A stretch of DNA of 64,000 nucleotides from Mycolicibacterium frederiksbergense (lineage in GTDB: Bacteria; Actinomycetota; Actinomycetes; Mycobacteriales; Mycobacteriaceae). Numbering within the stretch: position 1 is the stretch's first letter; the number at the start of each line of letters is the position of its first letter. A program made the position numbers and the translations under genes. Below, in pieces: positions 16,326 to 25,096 of the stretch. The notes beneath the pieces were generated by a model that saw only the letters and a program-made list of their open reading frames with translations, had not been told where the DNA came from and ran no database searches. The stretch covers positions 62,001-126,000 of the forward strand of contig NZ_JARXVE010000004.1 in NCBI RefSeq assembly GCF_029893345.1, written 5' to 3'.

Positions 16326-17447
16326 TCAGGCGTCGCGGATACCGTCGAGCCGTGTGGTGGCGGCCTCGAATCCGGTGACCAGCTCGCCGATGATGTCGGC
16401 GACCGGGCGGATCTCGTTCATCCGGCCCACGATCTGACCGACCGGCATCGCCACCGTGTCCGGGTTGTCCGACTCGTTCATCCGCTGATGCGCCTCGCTG
16501 ACCAGGATGTTCTGCAGCGGCATCGGCAGCGGCTCGGGTGCGTCCGGGGCATCCCAGGCGTCGGTCCACTTGGTCTTGAGCAGTCGGGCCGGCTTGCCGG
16601 TGTAGATCTTGCGGCGCACGGTGTCAGCCGTGCCCGCGCGCAGCAGCGCCTCCTGGATGGTGGAGATGCCGCTTTCCTTGCGATGCCCGAGGTCGTATTC
16701 GGCCGCGGTCAAAAACGCCGAACCCATCCACACGCCCTGGGCGCCCAGCGCCAGCGCGGCCGCCACCTGCTTGCCGGTGCCGATGCCGCCGGCGGCCAGC
16801 ACCGGCGCCTTACCATCAAGGGCGTCAACGATTTCCGGCCAGAGCACCATCGAGCCGATCTCACCGGTGTGGCCACCGGCCTCGTGCCCCTGTGCGACAA
16901 CGATGTCCACGCCATTGGCGACGTGGCGCAGGGCGTGCTTGGCGCTGCCGGCCAGGGCCGCCACCGGAACACCGGCCGCATGGGCCTGCTCAATGACGTC
17001 ATTGGGCGGTGAACCGAGCGCGTTGGCGATCAGCTTGATCGGGTGCTTGAGCGCGACCTCGACATGGGAGCGGGCCACCGAGTGCAGCCAGCCCAGCACC
17101 CCCTCATTGCGCGCCTCGTCCTCCGGCAGTGGCGGAACGCCAAGATCGGTAAGGGTTTTGGCGACGAAGTCGCGGTGACTCTGCGGGATGAGCTTGTTGA
17201 TGTCGACGGCGGTGCCCTCGGTGGGCACCTTGGCCGGCATCACGATATCGACGCCGTAAGGCTTGCCGTCGGTGTTGGCGTCCATCCACTGCAGGACGTT
17301 CTCCAGGTCGTCGGCCTCGTTGAACCGCACGCAGCCCAGCACGCCCATACCGCCGGCCTTGCTCACCGCGGCGGCCACCTTCTCCGACGGGGTGAAGACG
17401 AAGATCGGGTATTCGATCCCGAACCGGTCGCAGAGTTCGGTCCGCAT
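16326..17447 (-). CDS. Nitronate-monooxygenase-family FMN oxidoreductase
   Basis: 373 residues with the NMO/2-nitropropane-dioxygenase TIM barrel: RFGIEYPIFVFTPSEKVAAA at the N-terminus, GVDIVVAQGHEAGGHTGEIG (FMN phosphate and His region, near residues 195-214), then PVLAAGGIGTGKQVAAALAL and GAQGVWMGSAFL. Several NMO-fold enzymes act on CoA-linked or steroid intermediates (IpdC in mycobacteria); this one is not clearly IpdC. The ATG at 17447 overlaps the fadD19 stop as ATGA, so it is co-translated with a sterol side-chain ligase and probably works on a related CoA ester (inference). Confidence 0.8.
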   Translation of the reverse strand: MRTELCDRFGIEYPIFVFTPSEKVAAAVSKAGGMGVLGCVRFNEADDLENVLQWMDANTDGKPYGVDIVMPAKVPTEGTAVDINKLIPQSHRDFVAKTLTDLGVPPLPEDEARNEGVLGWLHSVARSHVEVALKHPIKLIANALGSPPNDVIEQAHAAGVPVAALAGSAKHALRHVANGVDIVVAQGHEAGGHTGEIGSMVLWPEIVDALDGKAPVLAAGGIGTGKQVAAALALGAQGVWMGSAFLTAAEYDLGHRKESGISTIQEALLRAGTADTVRRKIYTGKPARLLKTKWTDAWDAPDAPEPLPMPLQNILVSEAHQRMNESDNPDTVAMPVGQIVGRMNEIRPVADIIGELVTGFEAATTRLDGIRDA

Positions 17448-19108
17448 CAGACTTGCGCTCCGGCGTGTTTGGCGTGCACCTCGTCGGCGGGGCGCTGTTC
17501 GGTCTGATCCTTGGCCCACCGGTAATCCGGCTTGCCGGCCGGCGAGCGCATGACCTCGTCGACCAGCCACAGGCTGCGCGGAACCTTGTAACCCGCGATC
17601 TCGGTACGCACGAAGGTGTCCAGTTCGGCCAGCGTCGGCCGGCTGCCCTCACGGGGCTGCACGACGGCGGCGACGTGCTGGCCGAAACGCGGATCGGGCA
17701 CACCGACGACGAGCGCGTCGAACACATCGGGGTGACCCTTGAGCGCGGCCTCGACCTCTTCGGGGTAGATCTTTTCCCCGCCACTGTTGATCGACACCGA
17801 GCCACGACCCAGCATGGTCACGCTGCCGTCGGCCTCGACCTCGGCGTAGTCACCCGGGATGGCGTAGCGCACGCCGTTGATGGTCTGGAACGTCTCGGCC
17901 GTCTTCTTCTCGTCCTTGAAGTAGCCGACCGGGATGTGGCCACGCTTGGCGATGATGCCGCGGACACCCGAACCAGGCTTGACCTCGTTGCCGTCCTCAT
18001 CGAGGACGACGGTGTTCTTGTCGATGCTCACCCGCGGACCGCCGGTATGCGACTGGCCCTTGGCGACGATGCTGGTGCCACCGAAACCGGTCTCCGAGGA
18101 CCCGATCGAGTCGGTGATGACCCGGTTGGGCAGCAGCTCGAGGAATTGCTCCTTGAGGCTGGTCGAGAACAGCGCCGCGGTGCTGGCCAGCAGGTACAGG
18201 CTGGACAGGTCGTAGCCTTCCCCCCTCCCGCCAGGAGCCTGTGCGGCCAGCAGCGAATCCAGCAGCGGACGGGCCATCGCGTCGCCGGTGAAGAACAGCA
18301 GGTTCACCTTGCGGTCATGGATCGTCTGCCAAACCTCGTCGGCATCGAACTCCGGGGTCAGCAGGATGGTTCCACCGGAGAACAGCGCCATCCAGGTGGC
18401 CGACTGGGTGGCGCCGTGGATCATCGGCGGGATCGGGTAGCGGATCATCGGCGGATTCGCCGCGGCCGCCTTGGCCAGGTCGTACTCATCGGCGACGGGC
18501 TCGCCGGTGGCGAAGTCGGTGCCGCCGAACAGGACCCGGTAGATGTCCTCGTGGCGCCACATCACGCCCTTGGGGAAGCCGGTGGTGCCGCCGGTGTAGA
18601 GCAGGTAGATATCGTCCGCGCTGCGCGGGCCGAAGTCACGCACCGGTGAGCTGTCGGCGATGGCGGAGTAGAACTCGACGCCGCCGTAGCGCTGAAAATC
18701 GCCGTCCGCCCCATCTTCTACGACCATGACGGTCTTGAGGTTCGGAGTCTCCGGCAGCACATTGGCCACCCGGTCGGCGTACTGACGCTCGTGCACCAGC
18801 GCGACCATGTCGGAGTTCTCGAACAGGTACTTCAGCTCGCCCTCGACATAGCGGAAGTTGACGTTGACCAGGATCGCGCCGGCCTTCACGATGCCCAGCA
18901 TCGCGATGACGATCTCGATCCGGTTGCGGCAGTACAGGCCGACCTTGTCGTCCTTCTTGACGCCCTGTCCAATGAGGTAGTGCGCCAGCCGGTTGGCCTT
19001 CTCCTCCAGCCCCGCGTAGGTGAGCTGTTCGTCGCCGCTAATCAGCGCGACACGGTCAGGCACAGCGTCGATGGCGTGCTCGGCAAGATCGGCAATATTC
19101 AGAGCCAC
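17447..19108 (-). CDS. fadD19: Steroid-CoA ligase FadD19
   Basis: 553-residue ANL-family ligase. Motifs: YTGGTTGFPKGVMWRHEDIY (ATP-binding), IGSSETGFGG (acceptor), GDYAEVEADGSVTMLGRGSV (hinge) and the C-terminal AGKPDYRWAK with the adenylation Lys. FadD19 activates C24-branched sterol side-chain acids and cholestenoate. The GTG at 19108 gives the family length (about 550). It is only 11 bases downstream of a KstR operator, so the message is probably leaderless. Divergent from echA19, as in M. tuberculosis Rv3515c-Rv3516. Confidence 0.93.
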   Translation of the reverse strand: MALNIADLAEHAIDAVPDRVALISGDEQLTYAGLEEKANRLAHYLIGQGVKKDDKVGLYCRNRIEIVIAMLGIVKAGAILVNVNFRYVEGELKYLFENSDMVALVHERQYADRVANVLPETPNLKTVMVVEDGADGDFQRYGGVEFYSAIADSSPVRDFGPRSADDIYLLYTGGTTGFPKGVMWRHEDIYRVLFGGTDFATGEPVADEYDLAKAAAANPPMIRYPIPPMIHGATQSATWMALFSGGTILLTPEFDADEVWQTIHDRKVNLLFFTGDAMARPLLDSLLAAQAPGGRGEGYDLSSLYLLASTAALFSTSLKEQFLELLPNRVITDSIGSSETGFGGTSIVAKGQSHTGGPRVSIDKNTVVLDEDGNEVKPGSGVRGIIAKRGHIPVGYFKDEKKTAETFQTINGVRYAIPGDYAEVEADGSVTMLGRGSVSINSGGEKIYPEEVEAALKGHPDVFDALVVGVPDPRFGQHVAAVVQPREGSRPTLAELDTFVRTEIAGYKVPRSLWLVDEVMRSPAGKPDYRWAKDQTEQRPADEVHAKHAGAQV

Positions 19109-19119
19109 GGAACCTAAAC

Positions 19120-19133
19120 TAGAACGTGTTACA
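19120..19133. promoter_or_regulatory. KstR operator between fadD19 and echA19
   Basis: TAGAACGTGTTACA matches TnnAACnnGTTnnA and is identical to the site at 6954. It ends 11 bases from the fadD19 start and 44 bases before the echA19 start, so it can repress both. Confidence 0.87.
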
Positions 19134-19177
19134 TTTCGATACAAGTCTGGGTTTATCAAGCAGGGAGGCGACCATCC

Positions 19178-19978
19178 GTGAGCGAGACCGACAAGGGGCC
19201 CGACGCCCTCATTGAGCAGCGCGGACACACCCTGATCGTCACGCTGAACCGGCCGGAGGCGCGCAACGCACTTTCTTCCGAGATGCTCTCGATCATGGTC
19301 GAGGCGTGGGACCGGGTCGACAACGATCCGGAGATCCGCACCTGCATCCTCACCGGGGCCGGCGGGTACTTCTGCGCCGGCATGGATCTCAAGGGTGCGG
19401 CCAAGAAGCCGCCGGGCGATTCGTTCAAGGACGGCAGCTACGACCCGTCGCGGATCGACGGCCTGCTCAAGGGCCGTCGGCTCACCAAGCCGCTGATCGC
19501 CGCGGTCGAGGGCCCGGCCATCGCCGGTGGCACGGAGATCCTGCAGGGCACCGACATCCGCGTCGCCGGTGAGAGCGCCAAGTTCGGCATCTCCGAGGCC
19601 AAGTGGAGCCTGTACCCGATGGGCGGCTCGGCGGTGCGCCTGGTGCGCCAGATCCCCTACACCATCGCCTGCGACATGCTGCTGACCGGACGGCACATCA
19701 CCGCCGCTCAGGCGCTCGAGTACGGGCTGATCGGTCACGTGGTGCCCGACGGCACCGCGCTGGACAAGGCCCTGGAGATCGCCGAGGTGATCAACAACAA
19801 CGGTCCGCTGGCCGTGCAGGCGATCCTCAAGACCATCCGCGAGACCGAGGGCATGCACGAGAACGAGGCGTTCAAGCCCGACACCGCCAACGGCATCCCG
19901 GTGTTCCTGTCCGACGACGCCAAGGAGGGCCCGCTGGCCTTCAAAGAGAAGCGTGCTCCCAACTTCCAGATGAAGTAG
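19178..19978 (+). CDS. echA19: Enoyl-CoA hydratase EchA19
   Basis: 266-residue crotonase-fold enzyme. Oxyanion-hole motifs are [14 protein letters not shown] (about residues 64-77) and [16 protein letters not shown]; the acidic catalytic region is [20 protein letters not shown]. EchA19 hydrates the enoyl-CoA of the sterol side chain in the KstR regulon. The GTG at 19178 has GGGAGG 6-8 bases upstream. It is a single gene, ending in a strong convergent terminator before cyp142. Confidence 0.92.
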   Translation: MSETDKGPDALIEQRGHTLIVTLNRPEARNALSSEMLSIMVEAWDRVDNDPEIRTCILTGAGGYFCAGMDLKGAAKKPPGDSFKDGSYDPSRIDGLLKGRRLTKPLIAAVEGPAIAGGTEILQGTDIRVAGESAKFGISEAKWSLYPMGGSAVRLVRQIPYTIACDMLLTGRHITAAQALEYGLIGHVVPDGTALDKALEIAEVINNNGPLAVQAILKTIRETEGMHENEAFKPDTANGIPVFLSDDAKEGPLAFKEKRAPNFQMK

Positions 19979-20010
19979 TCACCCGGACGAAGATGTTGTA
20001 GCCCCAGAGG

Positions 20011-20065
20011 CAGAACTGAGGCCCTGCTCGATGTTTCGAGCAGGGCCTCAGTGTTTTCCGTTCTG
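20011..20065. terminator. Strong bidirectional terminator between echA19 and cyp142
   Basis: 15-bp perfect stem (20016-20030 with 20037-20051) around the loop ATGTTT, followed by TGTTTTCC. An outer CAGAAC/GTTCTG pair extends it. It serves two convergent genes. Confidence 0.85.
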
Positions 20066-20080
20066 CGTGTCCCCGTACCG

Positions 20081-21295
20081 CTAGGCCAGCACCGGAGCCG
20101 TCGGCGTGAACACCACTGGCATGGCCTCCGGTCCGCTGACGAAGTTCGCCGGGCGCAGTGGCACCTCGGCGCCCTCGGCCAGCCGCAGATCAGGCAGTCG
20201 CTGCAACAGCCGCTCGACCATCAGCTTGAGCTCCAGGCGGGCCAGCTGGTTACCCAGGCAGAAGTGTGTTCCGAAGCCGAAAGCCAAATGGCTGTTCGGG
20301 TTCCGGTCGATCCGGAACTTGTCCGGATCACCGAACACGGCCTCATCGAAGTTCGCCGACTCGAACATCAACATGATCTTCTCGCCGGCTTTGAGCTCGG
20401 TGCCGTGGAACGTGGTGTCGGCGGTCAGCGTGCGGCACATGTTTTTCACCGGCGAAGTCCAGCGCAGCATCTCTTCGATCGCGCCGGGCAGGGCATCCGG
20501 GTTCGCGACGAGCGCCTCCCACTGATCGCGGTTGCGCAGCAGCTGTTCGACCCCACCGGACAGGGTGTGCCGGGTGGTCTCGTCACCGCCGATGAGGATC
20601 AGCAGCGTCTCCATGACGATCTCGGGATCTTCCATCCGCTGACCGTCGACCTCGGCGTTGACCAGGATCGAGAACAGATCATCGCGAGGGTTGGCCCGGC
20701 GGTCGGCGATCACCTCCATGGTGAAAGCGGTATATGCCCCAAAGGTGTCCATCAGGGACTGCATCACCGAATCGTCCAGGTGCGAGGACAGCCCGCACAC
20801 CAGGTCGTCGGACCACTTCAGCAGCATGTCGCGATCTTCGGGCAGCACACCCAGCATGTCGCCGATGACGGCCATCGGCAGCGGCGCAGCGATATCCCGG
20901 ACGAAGTCCGCGGAACCCTTCTCGCACACGCCGTCGATCAACGCGTCGCACAGCCGCTCGATGGACGGAACCTTGTCCATCACCCGCTTGCGGGTGAAGC
21001 CGGCGTTGACCAGCTTGCGACGCACCAGGTGTGCGGGGTCGTCCATTTCGATCATGTATGGCATGGCGGGCGTCTCGGGACGAATGCCGCCGGCATTGGA
21101 GAACAGTTCCGGGGTGCGTTCGGCGTCGAGGACGGCCTGATACGTCGTCGCGGCGGCCTGACCGTTGCGGTCGCGGAACACCGGCTGGTTGGCCCGCATC
21201 CAGCGGTACGCCTCACGCGCGGCGGGACCGTCGGCGTAGAACCTCCCGTCAGCCAGATCGACGTCCGGCTTGGTACTGGGAAGGGTCTGGGTCAT
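20081..21295 (-). CDS. cyp142: Cytochrome P450 CYP142
   Basis: 404-residue P450. The heme-Cys loop FGFGTHFCLG places Cys at about residue 346; the I-helix oxygen-binding segment is LLILIGGDETTRHT; the ExxR helix is within AIEEMLRWTSP. CYP142 starts sterol side-chain degradation by oxidising the C26/C27 methyl to the acid. Position beside fadD19 and echA19 identifies it. ATG 21295 with GGAG 6 bases upstream; the frame is open to 21415 but that part lies inside the upstream gene. ATGA overlap with the acetoacetate-decarboxylase-fold gene. Confidence 0.93.
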   Translation of the reverse strand: MTQTLPSTKPDVDLADGRFYADGPAAREAYRWMRANQPVFRDRNGQAAATTYQAVLDAERTPELFSNAGGIRPETPAMPYMIEMDDPAHLVRRKLVNAGFTRKRVMDKVPSIERLCDALIDGVCEKGSADFVRDIAAPLPMAVIGDMLGVLPEDRDMLLKWSDDLVCGLSSHLDDSVMQSLMDTFGAYTAFTMEVIADRRANPRDDLFSILVNAEVDGQRMEDPEIVMETLLILIGGDETTRHTLSGGVEQLLRNRDQWEALVANPDALPGAIEEMLRWTSPVKNMCRTLTADTTFHGTELKAGEKIMLMFESANFDEAVFGDPDKFRIDRNPNSHLAFGFGTHFCLGNQLARLELKLMVERLLQRLPDLRLAEGAEVPLRPANFVSGPEAMPVVFTPTAPVLA

Positions 21296-22008
21296 CTGAT
21301 CTCCTTGGCATCGCCGAACGTCATCTGCACGTTCTGGACTGAACTGGATATGAGGGCACGTTTGGGCAGGCCCAAGGCCGCCAACTCTTTCGCGTACGGG
21401 TGATCGCCGAGCCACAGCCGGACTCCGCCCGGCCGGTAGCGGACACCGAAAAGCCGCATCTCCCCCGCGGTTTCGCGGGTCACACCGTCCAGGTGCGAGT
21501 AGGTCGGGTGCACCTGCGGTTTGGACGTGAATGCGGCGGGCGTCGGTACCCCGGGCTTGAACTCCATACCGAGGGCCAGTTGACCTTCGATGCTCACATC
21601 GAACCCGAACTGCCGGCCGTCACGAACGGTGAAGTCCGCCATCACTTTTGGATAGCCCCAGATCGACCGGCCGGCCTCCAGGGTGAACGGCTGGTCGACC
21701 GGCAGGTGGTGGATGAACGCGCCCGCGGACTGCAGTGCGCGCAGACCGGACGCGCTCGATCCCGGCGGGTTGACCATGACGTTGGTGCCGTATTCCAGGT
21801 ACTGGCCCAGGTCGCCGTCGATGTAGCGCATGAGCATCAGGACGACGACGGCGCGCCCGGGGCGGTACCGGCAGACCCGCAGTCCGCTGTAGTCGATCAT
21901 CCGCTGCGCAGCGTCGGCGTCCACCGAGAACATCGCCATGTGCTGGTCGGCCTTGCGGATCTGCACGGGCGTGCGCACCACAGAGCCGGCGATCGTGTGC
22001 TCGGTCAC
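21292..22008 (-). CDS. Acetoacetate-decarboxylase-superfamily protein
   Basis: 238 residues with the ADC-like beta-barrel: YSGLRVCRYRPGRAVVVLML, DGDLGQYLEYGTNVMVN, HHLPVDQPFTLEAGRSIWGY, PKVMADFTV. The segment SIWGYPK places a Lys where ADC has its Schiff-base Lys region, but I cannot confirm it aligns. The gene is the first of a two-gene unit with cyp142 (4-base overlap) and corresponds in position and size to Rv3519 of M. tuberculosis. The GTG at 22008 stands 10 bases from a KstR operator, suggesting a leaderless message. Substrate unknown; presumably a sterol-derived keto acid (inference). Confidence 0.8.
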   Translation of the reverse strand: MTEHTIAGSVVRTPVQIRKADQHMAMFSVDADAAQRMIDYSGLRVCRYRPGRAVVVLMLMRYIDGDLGQYLEYGTNVMVNPPGSSASGLRALQSAGAFIHHLPVDQPFTLEAGRSIWGYPKVMADFTVRDGRQFGFDVSIEGQLALGMEFKPGVPTPAAFTSKPQVHPTYSHLDGVTRETAGEMRLFGVRYRPGGVRLWLGDHPYAKELAALGLPKRALISSSVQNVQMTFGDAKEIR

Positions 22009-22018
22009 ATGCCAAATC

Positions 22019-22032
22019 TAGAACGCGTTATA
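22019..22032. promoter_or_regulatory. KstR operator of the ADC-like/cyp142 unit
   Basis: TAGAACGCGTTATA matches TnnAACnnGTTnnA. Read on the minus strand it runs directly into TAGATT, a likely -10 element, 6 bases before the GTG at 22008. Confidence 0.8.
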
Positions 22033-22079
22033 GACAGATTGCAACAAGTGTCTACACGAGTGCCGCGAGATCCCGGATC

Positions 22080-23249
22080 TCACTTCAGCCGTTCGGTGGG
22101 CACACCGTATCTGTCCTGGTACGCCGTCACGCGCTCGCGCACGTCGGAGGCATCTAGACCGGTGTCCGACCAGGTGTAGCGGTTGCCCCCGCCGTCGCCC
22201 GGGTGAGCCGCGAGGTAATCGCGCATCTTCTGCTCGGTCTCGGGCGCCAGTTCTCGCCCGAGTCGGTCGTAGATCGCCTTGATGGTGGTCCACGGGTCCC
22301 GCATGAAGTCATGGAACAGGACGTCCGTGACGCGGTCGGCGGGCACGGCTCCGCTGTCGCGCAACGCCATCTCCCGGTCGAGACCCACCGTGATTTCCTC
22401 GACGGACTGTGCCGCACAGTCGGCGACCGTGCTGTCGTCCGAGGCCAATCCTCGCAGATGGTTGGTCAACGAAGCGATCGAGGAGATCACGTTGAGCGGA
22501 TCGCGATGGGTCTGCACGATCAGCGCGTCGGGATACTCGGCGAGCAGCTTGTCGAGCTGCCACATGTGCGCCGGCGATTTCAACAGCCATTGGCCGGGTA
22601 CCTCGGACTGCAAGTGCTGCAAGAAGATTCGATGGTATCGGTAGGCAGCGGCGTGGTCGGCCTCGTACAACAGCCACCGGTAGTAGGCGGGTAGCCGGTA
22701 CTGGACCGAGTAGATCATGCTGGTGAAGTCACTGGCGGTGATGCGCACGCATTCCTGGCCCACCAGCGCACCCATCGGGTGGTGGGCCAGCAGGCCTGGC
22801 ACGATCTGTTCGGACATCTCGATGCTCGCCTGGACCTGCGCGATGCGCGGATCATTGTGGTAGGTCTCGGGTTTCGGCACCGGACAGGGCATGTCGACTT
22901 CCCAGGTCAGCGGTGTTCGCAGGTCCGGATCCTGGGACAGCAGGTGGTAGAGGATCGTGGTGCCGGTGCGCGGTTGACCGACGATGACGATCGGCTGTTC
23001 GATCCGCTCGGCCGCGACCTCTGAATGGGTGTTGCGGTGCGCGACGACCTGCAATCGGTTGACCAGGGCCCGGGTGATGTCGAGGACGGCGATCTCGACA
23101 CCGAGCGGTGAGAGCCGGGCTTCGGTGGTCAGCTCCCCGGTCAGCCGGTCCAGCCCTTCCCGCCACGTGTCACCGCCGAAATCGTCGCTGCCTGCGGCCT
23201 GGCAGGCCTGGTCGATCAAGGCGTCGGGGTTGAATCGCTGCCGCGTCAC
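22080..23249 (-). CDS. Sulfotransferase-family protein, copy 1 (Rv3529c type)
   Basis: 389 residues. The PAPS-binding P-loop-like motif IVIVGQPRTGTTILYHLLSQ is at about residues 86-105. The 3'-phosphate motif region is YPDALIVQTHRDPLNVISSI, and WLLKSPAHMWQLDKLL is typical of the mycobacterial Stf-like family (Sulfotransfer_3). A second copy lies at 33879. The GTG at 23249 overlaps the stop of the DUF1214 gene (GTGA), so the two are coupled. Acceptor unknown; by neighbourhood, a sterol-derived alcohol or a CoA-linked substrate is possible. Confidence 0.82.
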   Translation of the reverse strand: MTRQRFNPDALIDQACQAAGSDDFGGDTWREGLDRLTGELTTEARLSPLGVEIAVLDITRALVNRLQVVAHRNTHSEVAAERIEQPIVIVGQPRTGTTILYHLLSQDPDLRTPLTWEVDMPCPVPKPETYHNDPRIAQVQASIEMSEQIVPGLLAHHPMGALVGQECVRITASDFTSMIYSVQYRLPAYYRWLLYEADHAAAYRYHRIFLQHLQSEVPGQWLLKSPAHMWQLDKLLAEYPDALIVQTHRDPLNVISSIASLTNHLRGLASDDSTVADCAAQSVEEITVGLDREMALRDSGAVPADRVTDVLFHDFMRDPWTTIKAIYDRLGRELAPETEQKMRDYLAAHPGDGGGNRYTWSDTGLDASDVRERVTAYQDRYGVPTERLK

Positions 23250-24358
23250 TTCGGGGTCCCTTCAGTACGGACCGACACCCGGACATCGGGCGCGGTCGGG
23301 TTGTCGAGCCAGCGCAACACCACGAAGCCGCGATGACGGCCACCGGTATCGAGCCAGTGTCCATAGCCAAAATCCCTGGCGGAGATCGCGATTCGCACCA
23401 CTCCGGCATCGTCGGCGGCCACCCCGCGATTGGTCACCGAGACATTGCGCCGGCCCGGCTCAGGCACCTCATGCCAAATCGTCTCCAGGGCGACGTTCCA
23501 GTAGCGGGTGTCCGGCGGCTCGAATTCCAGGACCAGCGCCTGATCGGGCTCCAGCCGGTAGGTGCCGATCATGTAGAGGTTGTCCGGGGTGGTATCGGCG
23601 GCGCCGAGGTCGGCAGCCTCCGAAGTCAGCAATACGTTCGCCGTGGTGAGCATTTCGGGCTTGATGGTGCGGTGCAGAGTGATCAGCTTGAGCAAGGTCC
23701 AGGCCATCGCGGTCAGCTGCTCGCCCAGCTCGGCATCACTGAGCGGAGAGACCTGCGCGGCGTCGAGCACCTCGATCTGCAGGCTACTGGTCCGCTCGGT
23801 GGCGCGGTCGGCGATGTACTCGCGCACCACGATCGACGACGCATCCCGGGGAATCGGGACCCATTGACCGTCGCCCAACACCTCGGGCGAAGGCTCGTCC
23901 GCCGCGAGCACGAGGGTGAACTGATCGCGCCGCAATGCCAGCTCGGTGTCGCTGACATAGGCCGCCATGCGGCGTGGCGTCAGACCGGTACCGGCCAGCA
24001 CCTGAAAGCCCAGATAGGTGGTGGTGCCGCGACTTCCGCTGACACGGTAGGCGCGATCGCCGCGGATCATGGCCAGGTAGTAGTTGCCGTCGGGGTTGGG
24101 CCCGCCCACCATGCGGGTCGGCGAGCACATGTCGAAGAACCGCGGCTGGTCCGGGTCGGCCTCGACTGAGATCTGCGCGCACAGCGAGGAGATGCGCGCC
24201 ACCGCGCGCAGGCCTTCGAGGTATTCGCGTTCGGTCTCGGCGTCTTCGGCGACCACCTGGACGGCGTTGCGCTGCATCTGTTCGACGAGGGACCAGGCGG
24301 CTCGCGCAAGCGGCGCTCGCTCGTCGTCCACCGCCTGGGGTGAGTGACTAGATTCCAT
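23246..24358 (-). CDS. DUF1214-domain protein, copy 1 (Rv3531c type)
   Basis: 370 residues. The C-terminal half has the DUF1214 jelly-roll pattern: DNLYMIGTYRLEPDQALVLE, WNVALETIWHEV and GVVRIAISARDFGYGHWLDT, with GFVVLRWLDNP near the end. The function of the family is not known. It pairs with the sulfotransferase gene; a second DUF1214-SDR-sulfotransferase set is at 33.9-36.9 kb. Here the SDR is missing. Start ATG 24358, first plausible start; the tandem operator at 24362 directly precedes it, so the TetR gene across the gap probably controls the pair. Confidence 0.8.
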   Translation of the reverse strand: MESSHSPQAVDDERAPLARAAWSLVEQMQRNAVQVVAEDAETEREYLEGLRAVARISSLCAQISVEADPDQPRFFDMCSPTRMVGGPNPDGNYYLAMIRGDRAYRVSGSRGTTTYLGFQVLAGTGLTPRRMAAYVSDTELALRRDQFTLVLAADEPSPEVLGDGQWVPIPRDASSIVVREYIADRATERTSSLQIEVLDAAQVSPLSDAELGEQLTAMAWTLLKLITLHRTIKPEMLTTANVLLTSEAADLGAADTTPDNLYMIGTYRLEPDQALVLEFEPPDTRYWNVALETIWHEVPEPGRRNVSVTNRGVAADDAGVVRIAISARDFGYGHWLDTGGRHRGFVVLRWLDNPTAPDVRVSVRTEGTPK

Positions 24359-24361
24359 GAC

Positions 24362-24391
24362 GATACTTAGTATCAGATGAGACTTAGTATC
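24362..24391. promoter_or_regulatory. Tandem operator, probably for the adjacent TetR regulator
   Basis: GATACTTAGTATC (24362-24374) is a perfect 6-1-6 palindrome; GAGACTTAGTATC (24379-24391) repeats it with one mismatched half, 17 bp further on. They lie between the divergent DUF1214 and tetR starts. Confidence 0.75.
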
Positions 24392-24425
24392 ACAATGGTC
24401 TGAGCAGTCGATATAATTTCGGACC

Positions 24426-25019
24426 ATGCCGGAGTCTGTATCGCTGTCTGAACGCAAACGTTCGGCGACCCGCGAGCGCATTGCGGCGGCCGCCGCACAG
24501 CTGGTGTCGGATCAGGGACTCAACGCCGCCACTATCGACAGAATCGCCGAGGCGGCCGAGATCGGGCGCGCAACGTTCTTCCGCCACTTCTCCTCCAAGG
24601 AGGATGCGGTCGCCGAGGGCGTCACGGCCCGCTGGCTGGACACGATCACGGCGGCGATTGCCGCACAACCGGCCGACCTCACCGCCACCGAGGCGGTCGT
24701 GGCAGCCTTCGGACAACTCGCCGACGGGTTCGACGACATCGCCGACCAGATTCGCGACCTGGCCACCCTGACCCGCTCGTCGGCGCCGTTGACCGCCTGG
24801 ACATTGAACGTCTACGTCCGCTACGAGAACGCGATCGCCGCCTTGATCGCCCCACGCCTGAGGGATCTACGACCGCAGGACCCCAGGCCACGGCTGATCG
24901 GCGCATTGGCCATGGCCTCGGTTCGGATCGCTTTGGACGACTGGCTGGTCTATGGCGGGGCGCTGCCGCTCACGGTGCACACCGCCCTGACCGCAATCGA
25001 AATCACCGATCGGCACTGA
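24426..25019 (+). CDS. TetR-family regulator of the sulfotransferase/DUF1214 pair
   Basis: 197-residue TetR repressor. The HTH domain is at about residues 10-56: TRERIAAAAAQLVSDQGLNA, then IDRIAEAAEIGRATFFRHFS. The ligand-binding domain is helical and ends with ALTAIEITDRH. It is transcribed away from the DUF1214 gene. A 13-bp palindrome, present twice in the 67-base gap, is the likely autoregulatory and target operator. The ligand is not known. ATG 24426. Confidence 0.86.
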   Translation: MPESVSLSERKRSATRERIAAAAAQLVSDQGLNAATIDRIAEAAEIGRATFFRHFSSKEDAVAEGVTARWLDTITAAIAAQPADLTATEAVVAAFGQLADGFDDIADQIRDLATLTRSSAPLTAWTLNVYVRYENAIAALIAPRLRDLRPQDPRPRLIGALAMASVRIALDDWLVYGGALPLTVHTALTAIEITDRH

Positions 25020-25051
25020 CGCCGGGTTGCACCGTGTCACTCCCGAGACAC

Positions 25052-25085
25052 AAACTGCCCATTTCCATTGGGAAATGGGCAGTTT
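25052..25085. terminator. Bidirectional terminator
   Basis: 15-bp perfect stem (AAACTGCCCATTTCC and its complement) around the 4-base loop ATTG, with A- and T-runs at the stem base. It lies between the convergent tetR and F420-oxidoreductase genes. Confidence 0.85.
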
Positions 25086-25096
25086 CGCTGCGGGCA

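Noticed and set aside
15058-16569. Minus-strand open frame of 503 codons opposite gabD2
   Set aside because: Shadow of a complete aldehyde dehydrogenase with catalytic Glu and Cys on plus.
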